Shown: one piece after another, positions 6,475 to 15,600 of the stretch
Layout of the letters: each line of letters begins with the position of its first letter
How positions within the stretch are numbered: the first letter of the stretch is position 1
Assembly (NCBI GenBank): GCA_036703315.1
Contig: DATNPH010000238.1
Span: 1-28,587, forward strand
From: DATNPH01 sp036703315
Lineage (GTDB): Bacteria; Cyanobacteriota; Cyanobacteriia; Cyanobacteriales; Coleofasciculaceae
Direction of reading: 5' to 3'
DNA length: 28,587 bases
Made by a program: the position numbers and the translations under genes
Notes under the pieces: model-generated
Databases searched by the model: none
What the model was told of the DNA's origin: nothing
The model's input: the letters and a program-made list of their open reading frames with translations, nothing else

Positions 6475-8622
6475 ATGGATTATCTACGGTGGCAACGCTG
6501 GCTATCTACCCGAGCTAGACGGCGAAGTTTTCTGATTGGTGCTGGAGTTCTAGTTAGCTTGGGAGTAACCCAACACAGACACGGATGGGCTAGATCACCT
6601 GAAAAACTCGTTCTGACGACTCAAGACAAAATGCCTGATGCTTCTGGTTATTCTACAACTTGGATTGGCAACTCATTTGGTGGCGGCGATAAGTGGGTAC
6701 AACTTCAAATAAGTAGCCTATATGTCACGGCTGATGGCACCTGTTACACCAACAGTTTGTGGGATGAAGCGGGGCGAGAGGTCGGCATTTATAAAGACGG
6801 GGATGTACTGGGACAAGCCGCCGACTTGCATGTAGCAGGACGACATGGTGGCGAGGCGGTTAGCGCCAATGACAAGTATTTATTTGTAGGGATGGAAGAG
6901 CAACAGGGCGACCCAAGCCAGAAGGTGTATGGTGTGTGTCGCTACGACCTTCAAGGCAATCCCGTGCCATTTTCCGATCAAGTGCTTGCCATATCAACCA
7001 CATCACCCGTAGCGGGATTGTGTGCGACGGAAACTTATCTGTGGGTGAGTGACCCCTCTACCGGTTCAATCCGAGGGTTTTCTACCGAGTCGGGTCGGGA
7101 AGTGGGTCACTACGACTGTTCTCATCCGAATCGCCTTGCCCTAAACCCATCAGATAACGGAGTTTGGGTTATTCAAAAGGACAATCCTCCCCGCATCGGA
7201 CGTATTACTCCGGCAGGGTTGGTAAACGTGATCCAGAATCTAGAAGACCCAAGCGCGATCGCTTTTCTTCCAAATGGTCAGTTGCTTGTTGCCGAGAATG
7301 GTAGGCGACAGCAAGTGCTAATTTACGACACGACTGCTTCTATTCCCGTACTGGTAGGAACATTGGGGGAACAGGGAGGAGTTTTTACCAGCACTAAACA
7401 GTATCGTCGGGGGGAAGTGGGAGCCTTTCGGTTTGCTGGATTGTCAGGAGTAGGAGCCGATCAAGCTGGAAATATCTACGTTGCCCAAAATGGATTTAAC
7501 AATTCGGCATCGGGATGCAGTATTTCCAAGTTTAGTGCCAACCGTCAACGTTTAGAGTGGCAGCTGTTTGGACTAGAGTTCATGGATTGCGCGGACGTTG
7601 ACCCCAATTCTGATGGCATAGATGTTTACACCAAACACGAGCATTTTGTCATGGATTGGAGCAAACCTCTAGGTCAGCAGTGGACTTATAAGAGCTTCAC
7701 CATTGACCCGTTTCAATACCCTGAAGATCCAAGGTTGGGTGCCATCCCAGCCGTCACTACTGTATTTGTGAGGCGGATACAGGGCAAACTATTTTTGTTT
7801 GTTACAGATATGTTTGCCAGGATTCTGTACCTTTACCGCCAGGAAAAAAACTCAGAAATCTTTATACCTTGTGGATTGTTTGGCAGTTTCCTCCATGAGG
7901 GAACTGACTTTCCACTGAATCTCACCTTTCAGGGTGAGTATATGTGGCGTGACAAGAAGGGGAGTGGAATTTTTCAGGCTCATGACTATGAGAAGACGGG
8001 AGAAGCTGACCTTCTCAACTGGGGATGGGAAATCGATGAACAGGGAGATGTGTGGAAGGCATCAGAGACGACTAATCAGATCAAGCGTTACCATTTTCAA
8101 GGCTTTGATAAGTTTGGTGCCCCCCTATACTCGAAAGATGCTATCAGTGTAGAACCCGCTCCGCCGCCCTTCACCATGTTGTGCCGCATCAAGTACTTCT
8201 CCAGTACTGATACGATGTATCTGGCTGGCTTCACCACTGACAGACCCAAGGTAGATCAGGGGTATGGAACCATCGGTTCGGTTATTGCTCGGTACGATCA
8301 CTGGAGCACTGCCAAAACTCTTCGCTACCAAATACCTGTTCCCTATGACGCTAGCACCAGCCTTCACACCAAAGCAATGGATGTGGCAGGCGATCGCATT
8401 TTTGCTGCCACGCTGATGAGTCCTTTGATCGTCGTGTGGAGTGCTACCACAGGAGAGGAAGTTATGCAGATGACTCCTGGTCAAGAGGTTTATGGGCAAT
8501 CAGGATTGGTAGACATCCCCTATGGTTTGCGAGCCTTCCAACGTTCAAATGGAGAATACTTGGTGTTCGTTGAGGAAGATTGGAAAGCGAAGGTAATTGT
8601 TTATCGAGTACCTGCGGCTTGA
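6475..8622 (+). CDS. Tat-exported NHL-type beta-propeller protein
   Basis: 715 residues. The N-terminus has a twin-arginine signal: RRSFLIGAG (16-24, Arg16-Arg17-x-Phe-Leu) followed by a hydrophobic run, with likely cleavage around 38-42 (GWARS). The mature protein has repeated blade-like segments typical of NHL/SMP-30-like propellers: SAIAFLPNGQLLVAENG, GVGADQAGNIYVAQNG, RLALNPSDNGVWVI, LNWGWEIDEQGDVWKA. Tat export means it folds, perhaps with a cofactor, before leaving the cytoplasm; I see no catalytic motif. It lies 235 bp after the polysaccharide export pair on the same strand, so a role in binding or processing surface glycan is possible but is inference. No ribosome site is visible before ATG 6475. 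A secreted dehydrogenase-like propeller cannot be excluded. Fold call is good, function unknown. Confidence 0.8.
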   Translation: MDYLRWQRWLSTRARRRSFLIGAGVLVSLGVTQHRHGWARSPEKLVLTTQDKMPDASGYSTTWIGNSFGGGDKWVQLQISSLYVTADGTCYTNSLWDEAGREVGIYKDGDVLGQAADLHVAGRHGGEAVSANDKYLFVGMEEQQGDPSQKVYGVCRYDLQGNPVPFSDQVLAISTTSPVAGLCATETYLWVSDPSTGSIRGFSTESGREVGHYDCSHPNRLALNPSDNGVWVIQKDNPPRIGRITPAGLVNVIQNLEDPSAIAFLPNGQLLVAENGRRQQVLIYDTTASIPVLVGTLGEQGGVFTSTKQYRRGEVGAFRFAGLSGVGADQAGNIYVAQNGFNNSASGCSISKFSANRQRLEWQLFGLEFMDCADVDPNSDGIDVYTKHEHFVMDWSKPLGQQWTYKSFTIDPFQYPEDPRLGAIPAVTTVFVRRIQGKLFLFVTDMFARILYLYRQEKNSEIFIPCGLFGSFLHEGTDFPLNLTFQGEYMWRDKKGSGIFQAHDYEKTGEADLLNWGWEIDEQGDVWKASETTNQIKRYHFQGFDKFGAPLYSKDAISVEPAPPPFTMLCRIKYFSSTDTMYLAGFTTDRPKVDQGYGTIGSVIARYDHWSTAKTLRYQIPVPYDASTSLHTKAMDVAGDRIFAATLMSPLIVVWSATTGEEVMQMTPGQEVYGQSGLVDIPYGLRAFQRSNGEYLVFVEEDWKAKVIVYRVPAA

Positions 8623-8676
8623 GTGTTTTTTCCACTCCCCACTCACCACTGCCCACTCCCTACTTTCAAGCGAGGT

Positions 8677-9429
8677 CTAATCGACTTTCGGTAAGGAAGA
8701 ACGACGAGCATCAGCAGACAAATTGACAATTCGACCGTCTAACTTCTGCGCCACATCACCTAGAGTGATCGCAGGCTGTTTACCATTGGCATACATCACT
8801 GCTGTAAAGGCTCCCACGCTATTACGGCGAAATGCCGTGAAATCAAGGTGTATGGGTTGACCTTGAATCTCTAATCCCAACGCCATTCCAGTTGAAGCAT
8901 TAGCTACATTATTGAATTCAGGAAGAGCCTTATACTCAGTTACTTTAATCCTCCCCATACCCTTTAGCTTTTCCTGTAACTGACTCATCATCTTCTGCTG
9001 CACTTCTGGTTGTTGTAGCCGTTTGAGACTAGTATCCAAGCTGGTTTGTGCTGGCTGGTCGGGGAGTTTACCTGTAAATCCCAAAACAACTTGGAAGTTC
9101 TGCTGATTGACAAAGGCAAAAAAGTTCTCTGGTTTCAGGTTTTCCTGTCCCAGTTGCTGCCTGAGAGCATCCAATCGACTAGCAATTGCCGCCGCTAATT
9201 CTGGAGGAAGTTGTGTAAATCCAGGCGGTAAATCTGCTAGAGTCAAGGTTGCCTGCGCTGACGCGGGTTGTTCGGCAGTAAGCTGGAGCAGGCTTTGGGC
9301 GACGCCTTGCTGAGCGACAAGTGTCGTAGGAGAGGCAGTCGAGGCTACGGTTGTCTTGGCTTGGGCAGGAATGCCGATAAAGATAACGGCACTCAACAGG
9401 CATAAGCTCAAGGGTATTATCTTTTTCAT
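8677..9429 (-). CDS. Secreted protein of unknown function
   Basis: 250 residues with a clear signal peptide (MKKIIPLSLCLLSAVIFIG, cut near PAQA at 24). After a Thr/Ala/Gln-rich stretch there is a compact domain: DLPPGFTQLPPELAAAI, a helix, ENFFAFVNQQNFQVVLGFTG, a charged helical part, and a C-terminal alpha-beta part with LGLEIQGQPIHLDFTAFRR, FTAVMYANGKQPAITLGDVA and ending in LNGR-like KLDGRIVNLSADARRSS. It has no cysteine after the signal peptide and no membrane anchor, so it is probably periplasmic. I do not recognise a named family. It converges on the propeller gene (54 bp between stops) and stands as a single gene. No ribosome site is seen before ATG 9429. Confidence 0.78.
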   Translation of the reverse strand: MKKIIPLSLCLLSAVIFIGIPAQAKTTVASTASPTTLVAQQGVAQSLLQLTAEQPASAQATLTLADLPPGFTQLPPELAAAIASRLDALRQQLGQENLKPENFFAFVNQQNFQVVLGFTGKLPDQPAQTSLDTSLKRLQQPEVQQKMMSQLQEKLKGMGRIKVTEYKALPEFNNVANASTGMALGLEIQGQPIHLDFTAFRRNSVGAFTAVMYANGKQPAITLGDVAQKLDGRIVNLSADARRSSLPKVD

Positions 9430-9942
9430 GTGAGTGAAGAAGCAGGCTTTCTTGATAGTTGGCTATTCGCTGATCGTATACCGTCATTTCTGGAGTGACC
9501 AGATTTGACCTTAACGCTTGATTGAGATGAGGGGCGGCGGTTAGGGATAGTCTGCCAAGCCCTAACTCCTACTAGTACATCACGAACCAAATGAGCCTAG
9601 TTATATGAAACAAGCTCAAAAGTCTACTAATAAAGCTTTTTGACTTTTGACCGCGTCGGGTGCCCCAACCGCTTCCGGTTGCGATGGGAAGGAGTTCATC
9701 TCCTCCTCATGAAGCAAAGAGCAGGGCACAGGCAACGCGCCCCATTTCCCCAAGGATAGGGGTTTTGACGTTTGACTTCCGCGTAGCGGTACTAACTGCT
9801 TAGGTGACTTAACATTAGTGGCTAACTTAACAAATATAAATATTTTTATTCCATAAAGAGAGTATAATTTTCCTTTTATTTCAATAAAATTTTATAACTA
9901 TATCGGTTTGTAGACCTGTGTAAAGTTTGGGGATTGGGAAGC
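9430..9942. other. 513-bp gap with four small palindromes and an AT-rich promoter zone
   Basis: No gene seen. Inverted repeats: GTTAGGG/CCCTAAC (9540-9546, 9560-9566); TCAAAAGTC/GACTTTTGA (9616-9624, 9642-9650); CAACCG/CGGTTG (9666-9671, 9676-9681); CCGC/GCGG (9779-9789). Bases 9820-9900 are strongly A/T-rich with TATAAT at 9863-9868, about 75 bases before the glycosyltransferase start, a possible -10 element without a clear -35. These look like degenerate repeats plus a promoter. Confidence 0.5.
9863..9868 (+). promoter_or_regulatory. Possible -10 box of the glycosyltransferase gene
   Basis: TATAAT in an A/T-rich stretch about 75 bases before the start. No matching -35 at 17 bases, so it is only a candidate. 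Confidence 0.3.
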
Positions 9943-11133
9943 ATGAACATATTAGTACTTGCCTGGGAATTTCCACCTAGGATTGTGGGAGGAATCGCTC
10001 GCCATGTTGCCGAGTTGTATCCCGAGTTGGTTAAGCTGGGGCACTCTGTTCATTTAGTCACGGTGGAATTTGGGAACGCGCCGTACTATGAAATAGTGGA
10101 TGGTATCCATATTCATCGGGTACCCGTTGCTCCTAGTCATGACTTCTTCCACTGGATTGTCAACCTAAACGAGAGCATGGGGAGTCATGGGGGCAAGCTG
10201 ATTTTAGAGGAAGGACCCTTTGATTTGATTCATGCCCATGACTGGCTAGTGGGAGATGCCGCGATCGCCCTCAAGCACAACTTCAAACTGCCACTAATTG
10301 CTACCATCCACGCTACAGAATTTGGTCGGTACAACGGTGTCCACACTGACACTCATCACTACATCTGTGGCAAAGAAAAGCTCCTTGCCTATGAAGCTTG
10401 GCGAGTGATTGTTTGCACAGATTATATGCGGCAAGAAGTGGAACGTGCCCTGGAAACCCCTTGGGACAAAATAGATATCATTTATAACGGCATTCGACCA
10501 GAAAAGAAACACCGCACCCCGGACTTTGACCACTGGCAGTTTCGCCGCCGCTTTGCTGATGATGGTGAGAAAATTGTCTACTACGTTGGTCGCATGACCT
10601 ATGAAAAGGGCGTTTCCGGGCTGCTCAACGCTGCCCCTAAGGTGCTGGGGGAAATGGGAGGTAATGCCAAGTTTGTGATTATCGGTGGCGGCAACACTGA
10701 CCACTTAAAGCGCCAAGCTTGGGACTTAGGGATTGCCCACAAATGCTTTTTTACCGGCTTCATGTCCGATGCTGACCTAGATAAGTTTCAAACCGTTGCA
10801 GATTGTGCTGTTTTCCCCAGTCTGTATGAACCTTTTGGCATCGTTGCTCTAGAAAGCTTTGCTGCTCGTGTTCCCGTTGTTGTCTCCGACACAGGTGGTT
10901 TTCCAGAGGTGGTACGACACACTAAGACGGGCATTGTTACCTGGACAAATAACTCCGACTCTCTGGCTTGGGGCATTCTAGAAGTACTGAAAAATCCTGG
11001 CTATGCCCAGTGGTTAATTGACAATGCTTATGAAGATTTAGAACGGCGCTTTAGCTGGTCTAAGATTGCTAAGCAAACCGAGGACGTTTATGAGCGGGTT
11101 TCGCAGGAGCGATCGCAAGTGATGTGGTTCTAG
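9943..11133 (+). CDS. Glycosyltransferase, GT4 family (GT-B fold)
   Basis: 396 residues from ATG 9943; a TTG at 9934 in the same frame is less likely because GGGGATTGGGAAG, which serves as ribosome site, would overlap it. The N-terminal Rossmann domain begins MNILVLAWEFPPRIVGGIARHV, the glycogen/starch-synthase-like opening with the Gly-Gly donor loop. The linker leads to the second domain at YVGRMTYEKGV (phosphate-binding loop), and the nucleotide-sugar site EPFGIVALE (Glu296, Glu304, the E-x7-E motif) is intact. Such retaining enzymes move a sugar from a nucleotide or phospho donor to a glycan or lipid. The specific acceptor cannot be read; the surroundings suggest cell-surface polysaccharide, but storage-glucan-type synthesis is also possible. 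Soluble, no membrane segment. Confidence 0.9.
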   Translation: MNILVLAWEFPPRIVGGIARHVAELYPELVKLGHSVHLVTVEFGNAPYYEIVDGIHIHRVPVAPSHDFFHWIVNLNESMGSHGGKLILEEGPFDLIHAHDWLVGDAAIALKHNFKLPLIATIHATEFGRYNGVHTDTHHYICGKEKLLAYEAWRVIVCTDYMRQEVERALETPWDKIDIIYNGIRPEKKHRTPDFDHWQFRRRFADDGEKIVYYVGRMTYEKGVSGLLNAAPKVLGEMGGNAKFVIIGGGNTDHLKRQAWDLGIAHKCFFTGFMSDADLDKFQTVADCAVFPSLYEPFGIVALESFAARVPVVVSDTGGFPEVVRHTKTGIVTWTNNSDSLAWGILEVLKNPGYAQWLIDNAYEDLERRFSWSKIAKQTEDVYERVSQERSQVMWF

Positions 11134-11205
11134 TGCCGCTTCCTTGGAAGTCAAAAGTTACGCATTCAAAAATTCTTTGAGCATCAGGTATTTAACCGCT
11201 TGTAA

Positions 11206-11227
11206 GCTGGTAGTTATTTCTGCCAGC
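11206..11227 (+). terminator. Terminator-like hairpin after the glycosyltransferase gene
   Basis: GCTGGTAG (11206-11213) pairs with CTGCCAGC (11220-11227), one wobble pair, six-base loop, with a short T run at 11237-11241. It lies 73 bases past the stop. Confidence 0.4.
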
Positions 11228-11365
11228 CTGCACGAGTTTTTAACCAACAAAGGGACTGGCGAGTAGTGAGTGGGCAGTGGGGGAAGAGAAACAGAACAAA
11301 CAACTCCCCTTTGTTTTACCTTTTTAGTTTTTTCTTCTGAATAAAACTCTAGTCTATACTCCCTC

Positions 11366-12631
11366 TCAAATGTGTAAATTACTAGCTAGAGGTAAGGTAA
11401 ACCAAAACTTACTTCCGGTTCCAGGAGAGCTAATCACCTCAATTTGTCCCCCGTGAGCCATGATGATTTGCCGACACAGATACAAACCTAAACCTAAACC
11501 TGTTGTATGGCGAGTATTGGTTCCCCGTGTGTAGAGTTCAAACAGGCGGGAACATTGCTTAGTTGTCATCCCAACCCCATCATCGGCAACAGTGCAGCGA
11601 AGCATTTCGACAGTTCCTGACTCCTGAGTACTTACAGCTATAACCTCTGCACTCAAAGTTACTATCACTCCCGGAGGATTGTGTTTGAGCGCATTAGCAA
11701 TTAAATTTTCAAAGACTCGCCAGAGTTGATTGAAATCGGCACTTACTAACGGTAATTCGTCGGAAATAGTATTGTTTAAGGTAGCTTGATTTTTCAAAAG
11801 CATCGGCTCCCAGTCAGCCGCTAAGCTCTGAATCAGAGTATGTAAATTTAAGGGTAGACACTGAACACATACCCCACACAGTTCACCCTCCTGGACTTCT
11901 AGCAGAGAGTTAATTAGACTGAGTTGGCGATCGCAACTAGTCGCCATGCGCTCTAGTACAGATCGTGAAACAGGAACTATATCCGGCGAATGTGCACTAA
12001 CTTGGTTAATCGCCAAGGGAGGCTGTCGCTGGCTTTCCTGTGACAGTGTGTTGAGTTGTCTGTTCTCAGGTTGGTTTTCTCGGTTCAACAAATTCTTCAG
12101 TACCATCAACATGCCCGTGACAGGATTACGCAGATCATGGGAAACGGCATGGAGGAAGACGCGCAGGGTAACTTCTGCCTTTTGGCGATCGCGAATTTCC
12201 TGTTGCAACTGCTGATTTTTCTCCTGTAGCTGCTTTTGTAGGTTTTGAACAGCTAAATGGCACCGAACACGAGCTAAGACTTCCTCCGGCTGTATTGGCT
12301 TAGTGACATAGTCTATTGCGCCGACACTGAATCCTTTTACCTTGTCTACAGTTTCAGCCAGCGCCGTCATAAAAATTATCGGGATGTCTTTTGTTCTTTT
12401 ACTGGCTTTCAAGCGGCGGCAAGTCTCAAAGCCATCAATCCCAGGCATCATTACATCCAGCAGGATAATGTCAGGCAAGGCATAACCCAGTTGAGCGATC
12501 GCACTTTCTCCATCCTGAGCCACTAGCAGTTTAAACCCACAGTCACTCAAAGACTCAAACAGTACTCCCAGGTTGGTAGGATTATCATCCACCAATAAAA
12601 TAGTCCCTGTGTCGGTGTTCTCAGCGTTCAT
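11366..12631 (-). CDS. Receiver-histidine kinase (hybrid, N-terminal REC)
   Basis: 421 residues, cytoplasmic. A receiver domain comes first (acidic pair Asp15-Asp16, phospho-acceptor Asp59 in ILLDVMMPG, Thr89, Lys111 in YVTKP), then a Gln-rich coiled coil (about 127-155), a HisKA dimerisation helix with His165 in HAVSHDLRNP, and an HATPase domain with the N box FENLIANALKH, DDGVGM and GLGLGLYLC. All key residues for phosphotransfer are present. There is no sensor or membrane domain, so it most likely receives phosphate through its REC and passes it on: a phosphorelay middle step. It overlaps the upstream kinase gene by 11 bp (12621-12631), implying translational coupling and joint function. 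About 40 residues between HisKA and ATPase are unusually long and low in structure. The output regulator is not in the window. Confidence 0.95.
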   Translation of the reverse strand: MNAENTDTGTILLVDDNPTNLGVLFESLSDCGFKLLVAQDGESAIAQLGYALPDIILLDVMMPGIDGFETCRRLKASKRTKDIPIIFMTALAETVDKVKGFSVGAIDYVTKPIQPEEVLARVRCHLAVQNLQKQLQEKNQQLQQEIRDRQKAEVTLRVFLHAVSHDLRNPVTGMLMVLKNLLNRENQPENRQLNTLSQESQRQPPLAINQVSAHSPDIVPVSRSVLERMATSCDRQLSLINSLLEVQEGELCGVCVQCLPLNLHTLIQSLAADWEPMLLKNQATLNNTISDELPLVSADFNQLWRVFENLIANALKHNPPGVIVTLSAEVIAVSTQESGTVEMLRCTVADDGVGMTTKQCSRLFELYTRGTNTRHTTGLGLGLYLCRQIIMAHGGQIEVISSPGTGSKFWFTLPLASNLHI

Positions 12632-15600
12632 TACTGCCTGCCACGCATTGCTTAAGAAGTTCTTGGATTTTCTTGACCTGAAAGCCTTTAGCTAATTGAC
12701 GTAACTCTGTAGCAAAAAGTATATACCTCTCCTCAAGCTCTTCAAGGCGACGTGCTTGCTCTAGAATGCCTTTAATATCTCCCACTCTGGCTAAGGCAAG
12801 CAGAGTCTCCAACTCCTGTGCGGGAGGAATAACTAGTGAGTCGTGCTGATTATCTAGGGTGGCAGGTTGCAGGCTAGTAAGTTGTACGTTAGAACCTTCA
12901 ATGTTCAACCGTTGAACTTTCAATCCTTCTTCTGACTGACTACTAACTTCATACACCCACTCCAAGCCCAAATGCCTTTGTAGCCGTTCTAGAAGTTCAC
13001 TTGATCGCAACGGCTTGGCAATAAAATCATTACAGCCTGACTCAAAACTAGATTGCTGGTCGTGTTCAAAGGCACTGGCTGATGTGGCAATAACCACCAC
13101 TTTATTCAAATCGGGCAATTGCCTAAGCTGACGAGTCGCTTCAAAGCCGTCCATCACAGGCATCACTAAATCCATCAAAATCACATCTGGCTTAAATTGG
13201 ATCGCCTTATGCAGAGCATCCTCACCGTTTGTTGCTTCCACCACTTCAAACCCCAGAGGCAAGAGCAACTTAACTAGGACGGAACGATTTTCCCATTTAT
13301 CGTCTACAACCAGCACCTTGCGTTTCTCACCCTTGAACCCGATGATCGTGTTCTCAATACGAGTCTCCACCCATTTTGTTACTGAGGGTAATTCCAACTC
13401 CAGCCAGAAAACACTGCCTTTACCCAATATGCTTTTTACCTGAAGCTCACCGCCCATCATCTCAATCAGCTTCTTGCTAATTGCCAACCCCAGTCCTGTT
13501 CCTCCAGTGCGGCGGCTGTGGTTTCCTACTTGCTTAAATGGCAAGAAAATTTCTTCCAAATGCTCTGGAGAAATACCACTACCTGTATCCTCAACCTGAA
13601 AACGGATTTTGGGAATTGGGAATTGGGAATTGGGAATTGGGGATTGAGAAGACCAGGGAACAAATTCTCTTCCTTGTCCCGTGTCATCATGTCCCATCAC
13701 ATAACCAACTTTGAAAACAACCCCGCCCTGTTCCGTGAATTTGATGGCATTACTAAGTAAGTTGATTAACACTTGCCGCAATCTTTGCTCATCCCCTCGT
13801 ATGGCAACAGGAAGAGGTGAAAGGGGTTCGTAAAGAAAAGCAATGCCCTTTTGTTGCGCACGTAACTGGAATAAATCTGTAATGCTGTTGAGAAATTCGA
13901 CAAAATGAAACTCACTTAGATGGAGTTCCATTTTTCTGGCTTCAATCTTCGATAGGTCTAGGATGTCATTGATTAGAGTTAGCAGATGCTCACCGCACTG
14001 TTGAATGATACGTAGACCATCCTTTTGAGGTTCAGGTAAACTCTGATCGCGTCTAAGAATCTGGGCATAACCGAGAATGCCATTGAGTGGAGTTCTGAGT
14101 TCGTGGCTAATGTTGGCGAGAAACTCACTTTTGGCTCGGTTGGCAGCTTCCGCCACTTCTTTGGCTCGGCGTAATTCTTCCTCAGCTTGCTTGCGTTCGA
14201 TGCCTAAAGCGATGTCATTAGCAACGGATGCCATCTCTTGCAGCGTGGCTTCTGTAAGAGGGTGACGGGCAAATATTGCCATAACCCCCATAACCTGCTC
14301 GTCAACAATCAGAGGGTAGCCCGCGAAAGCCACCATCCCTTCTCGCTTTGCCCATTCCTTGTCATGCACCCAAGGGTCAGTGAGCACTGTGTTGGTCAGG
14401 TGAGGCTGGCGCTTTTGAGCAATCCGTCCAATTTTGAGCTGACCGAGTGGCACACGCTGATGAGAACCATTGAGGTGAGTGTACATCCCGACACTGGCTT
14501 GTAGTTCCAGTACGCCCTCCGCTTCATTGAGCGTCCAGATGCGGGTGAAGGCTGCATCCAAGTGTTGGCAAAGGGCTTGGGCACAATGCTCTAGCATCTC
14601 ATCCAAGGTATCGTCTTGAGTAAGTGCCATCCCAATATCTGCACCCAAAGCTGCCAGGCGCACTCGTTCAACTAAGGCTTTCTCTGTCTGCTTACGCTCA
14701 GCAATTTCTATGCGTAACTGCTCATTGGCTTCCTGAATAGTGGCTGTCCGTTCCGCAACTCTAGTTTCTAGCTCTTGGTTGCGTTGCTCTAGTGTCGCAA
14801 AGGAATCTCTTAACTGCCCTGCCATTTGATTAAAGGCACTAGCCAGAATCGCCAACTCATCTGCTCGCTCAACTGGCACAGTTTGATTCCACTCTCCTTG
14901 TGAAAGAGCTTGGGCAGCGGTACTTAGACGCAGGATTGGGCTAACAATCCAACGGGAGGTGAGAATCCCTAGTATTGATGCCAGTACCAATGCAGCTAAA
15001 CACAGCAGAACTGTCGATCGGGTACTGGCATGAATGTGCTCCATAAAGTCGGCTTCTGGAACTACCACCACAATCAACCAGTCGAGTCCTCGCCCGTCAG
15101 AGAGTGGTGTTACTTGGAGGAATTGCTTATCTCCATCAATCTCAAAGGTGAGTTGTTTACTGCTGTCGATTTGGCTGAGAGTACCAAAGTGTTTGGTTAA
15201 GTACTGCGCACTCCTTGCAATTAACGGCACTGTACTTTCTGAAGCTTGAAGCCGTTTTATTTCCTTGCTCGGTTCAAGTTTGAGGAAAGGGTTCTCGGTG
15301 GTCGAAGATGCGATAATCAAACCAGAGCGTTCGATGATGAAAGTTTGTCCTGAGCGACCAATCTTCAAACTCCCTAAAAATTTGCCAATATCTGCAAGGA
15401 ACAAATCAGCCCCAGCAACGCCAACAAGAGCGCCACTGCTGTTGTAGAAAGGCTGCATTGCCTTAAGCGTCAGTGTGTTGGCAGGCTCTCCAAAGGGGGC
15501 GTAGATTTGGCTCCAGGTAGGCTTTCCGGCTTGCACAGCTGTTTTATACCAGGGCCGACGGCGCGGGTCATAGTTGGGCGTCGCGTTCAACTGCTTAATG

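Noticed and set aside
8125..8499. 124-codon open frame on the minus strand within the propeller gene
   Set aside because: Lies inside a well-supported plus-strand gene with clear protein features; no ribosome site or recognisable domain.
10294..10704. 136-codon minus-strand frame within the glycosyltransferase gene
   Set aside because: Fully overlaps a gene whose motifs are intact; the composition is that of an antisense reading.
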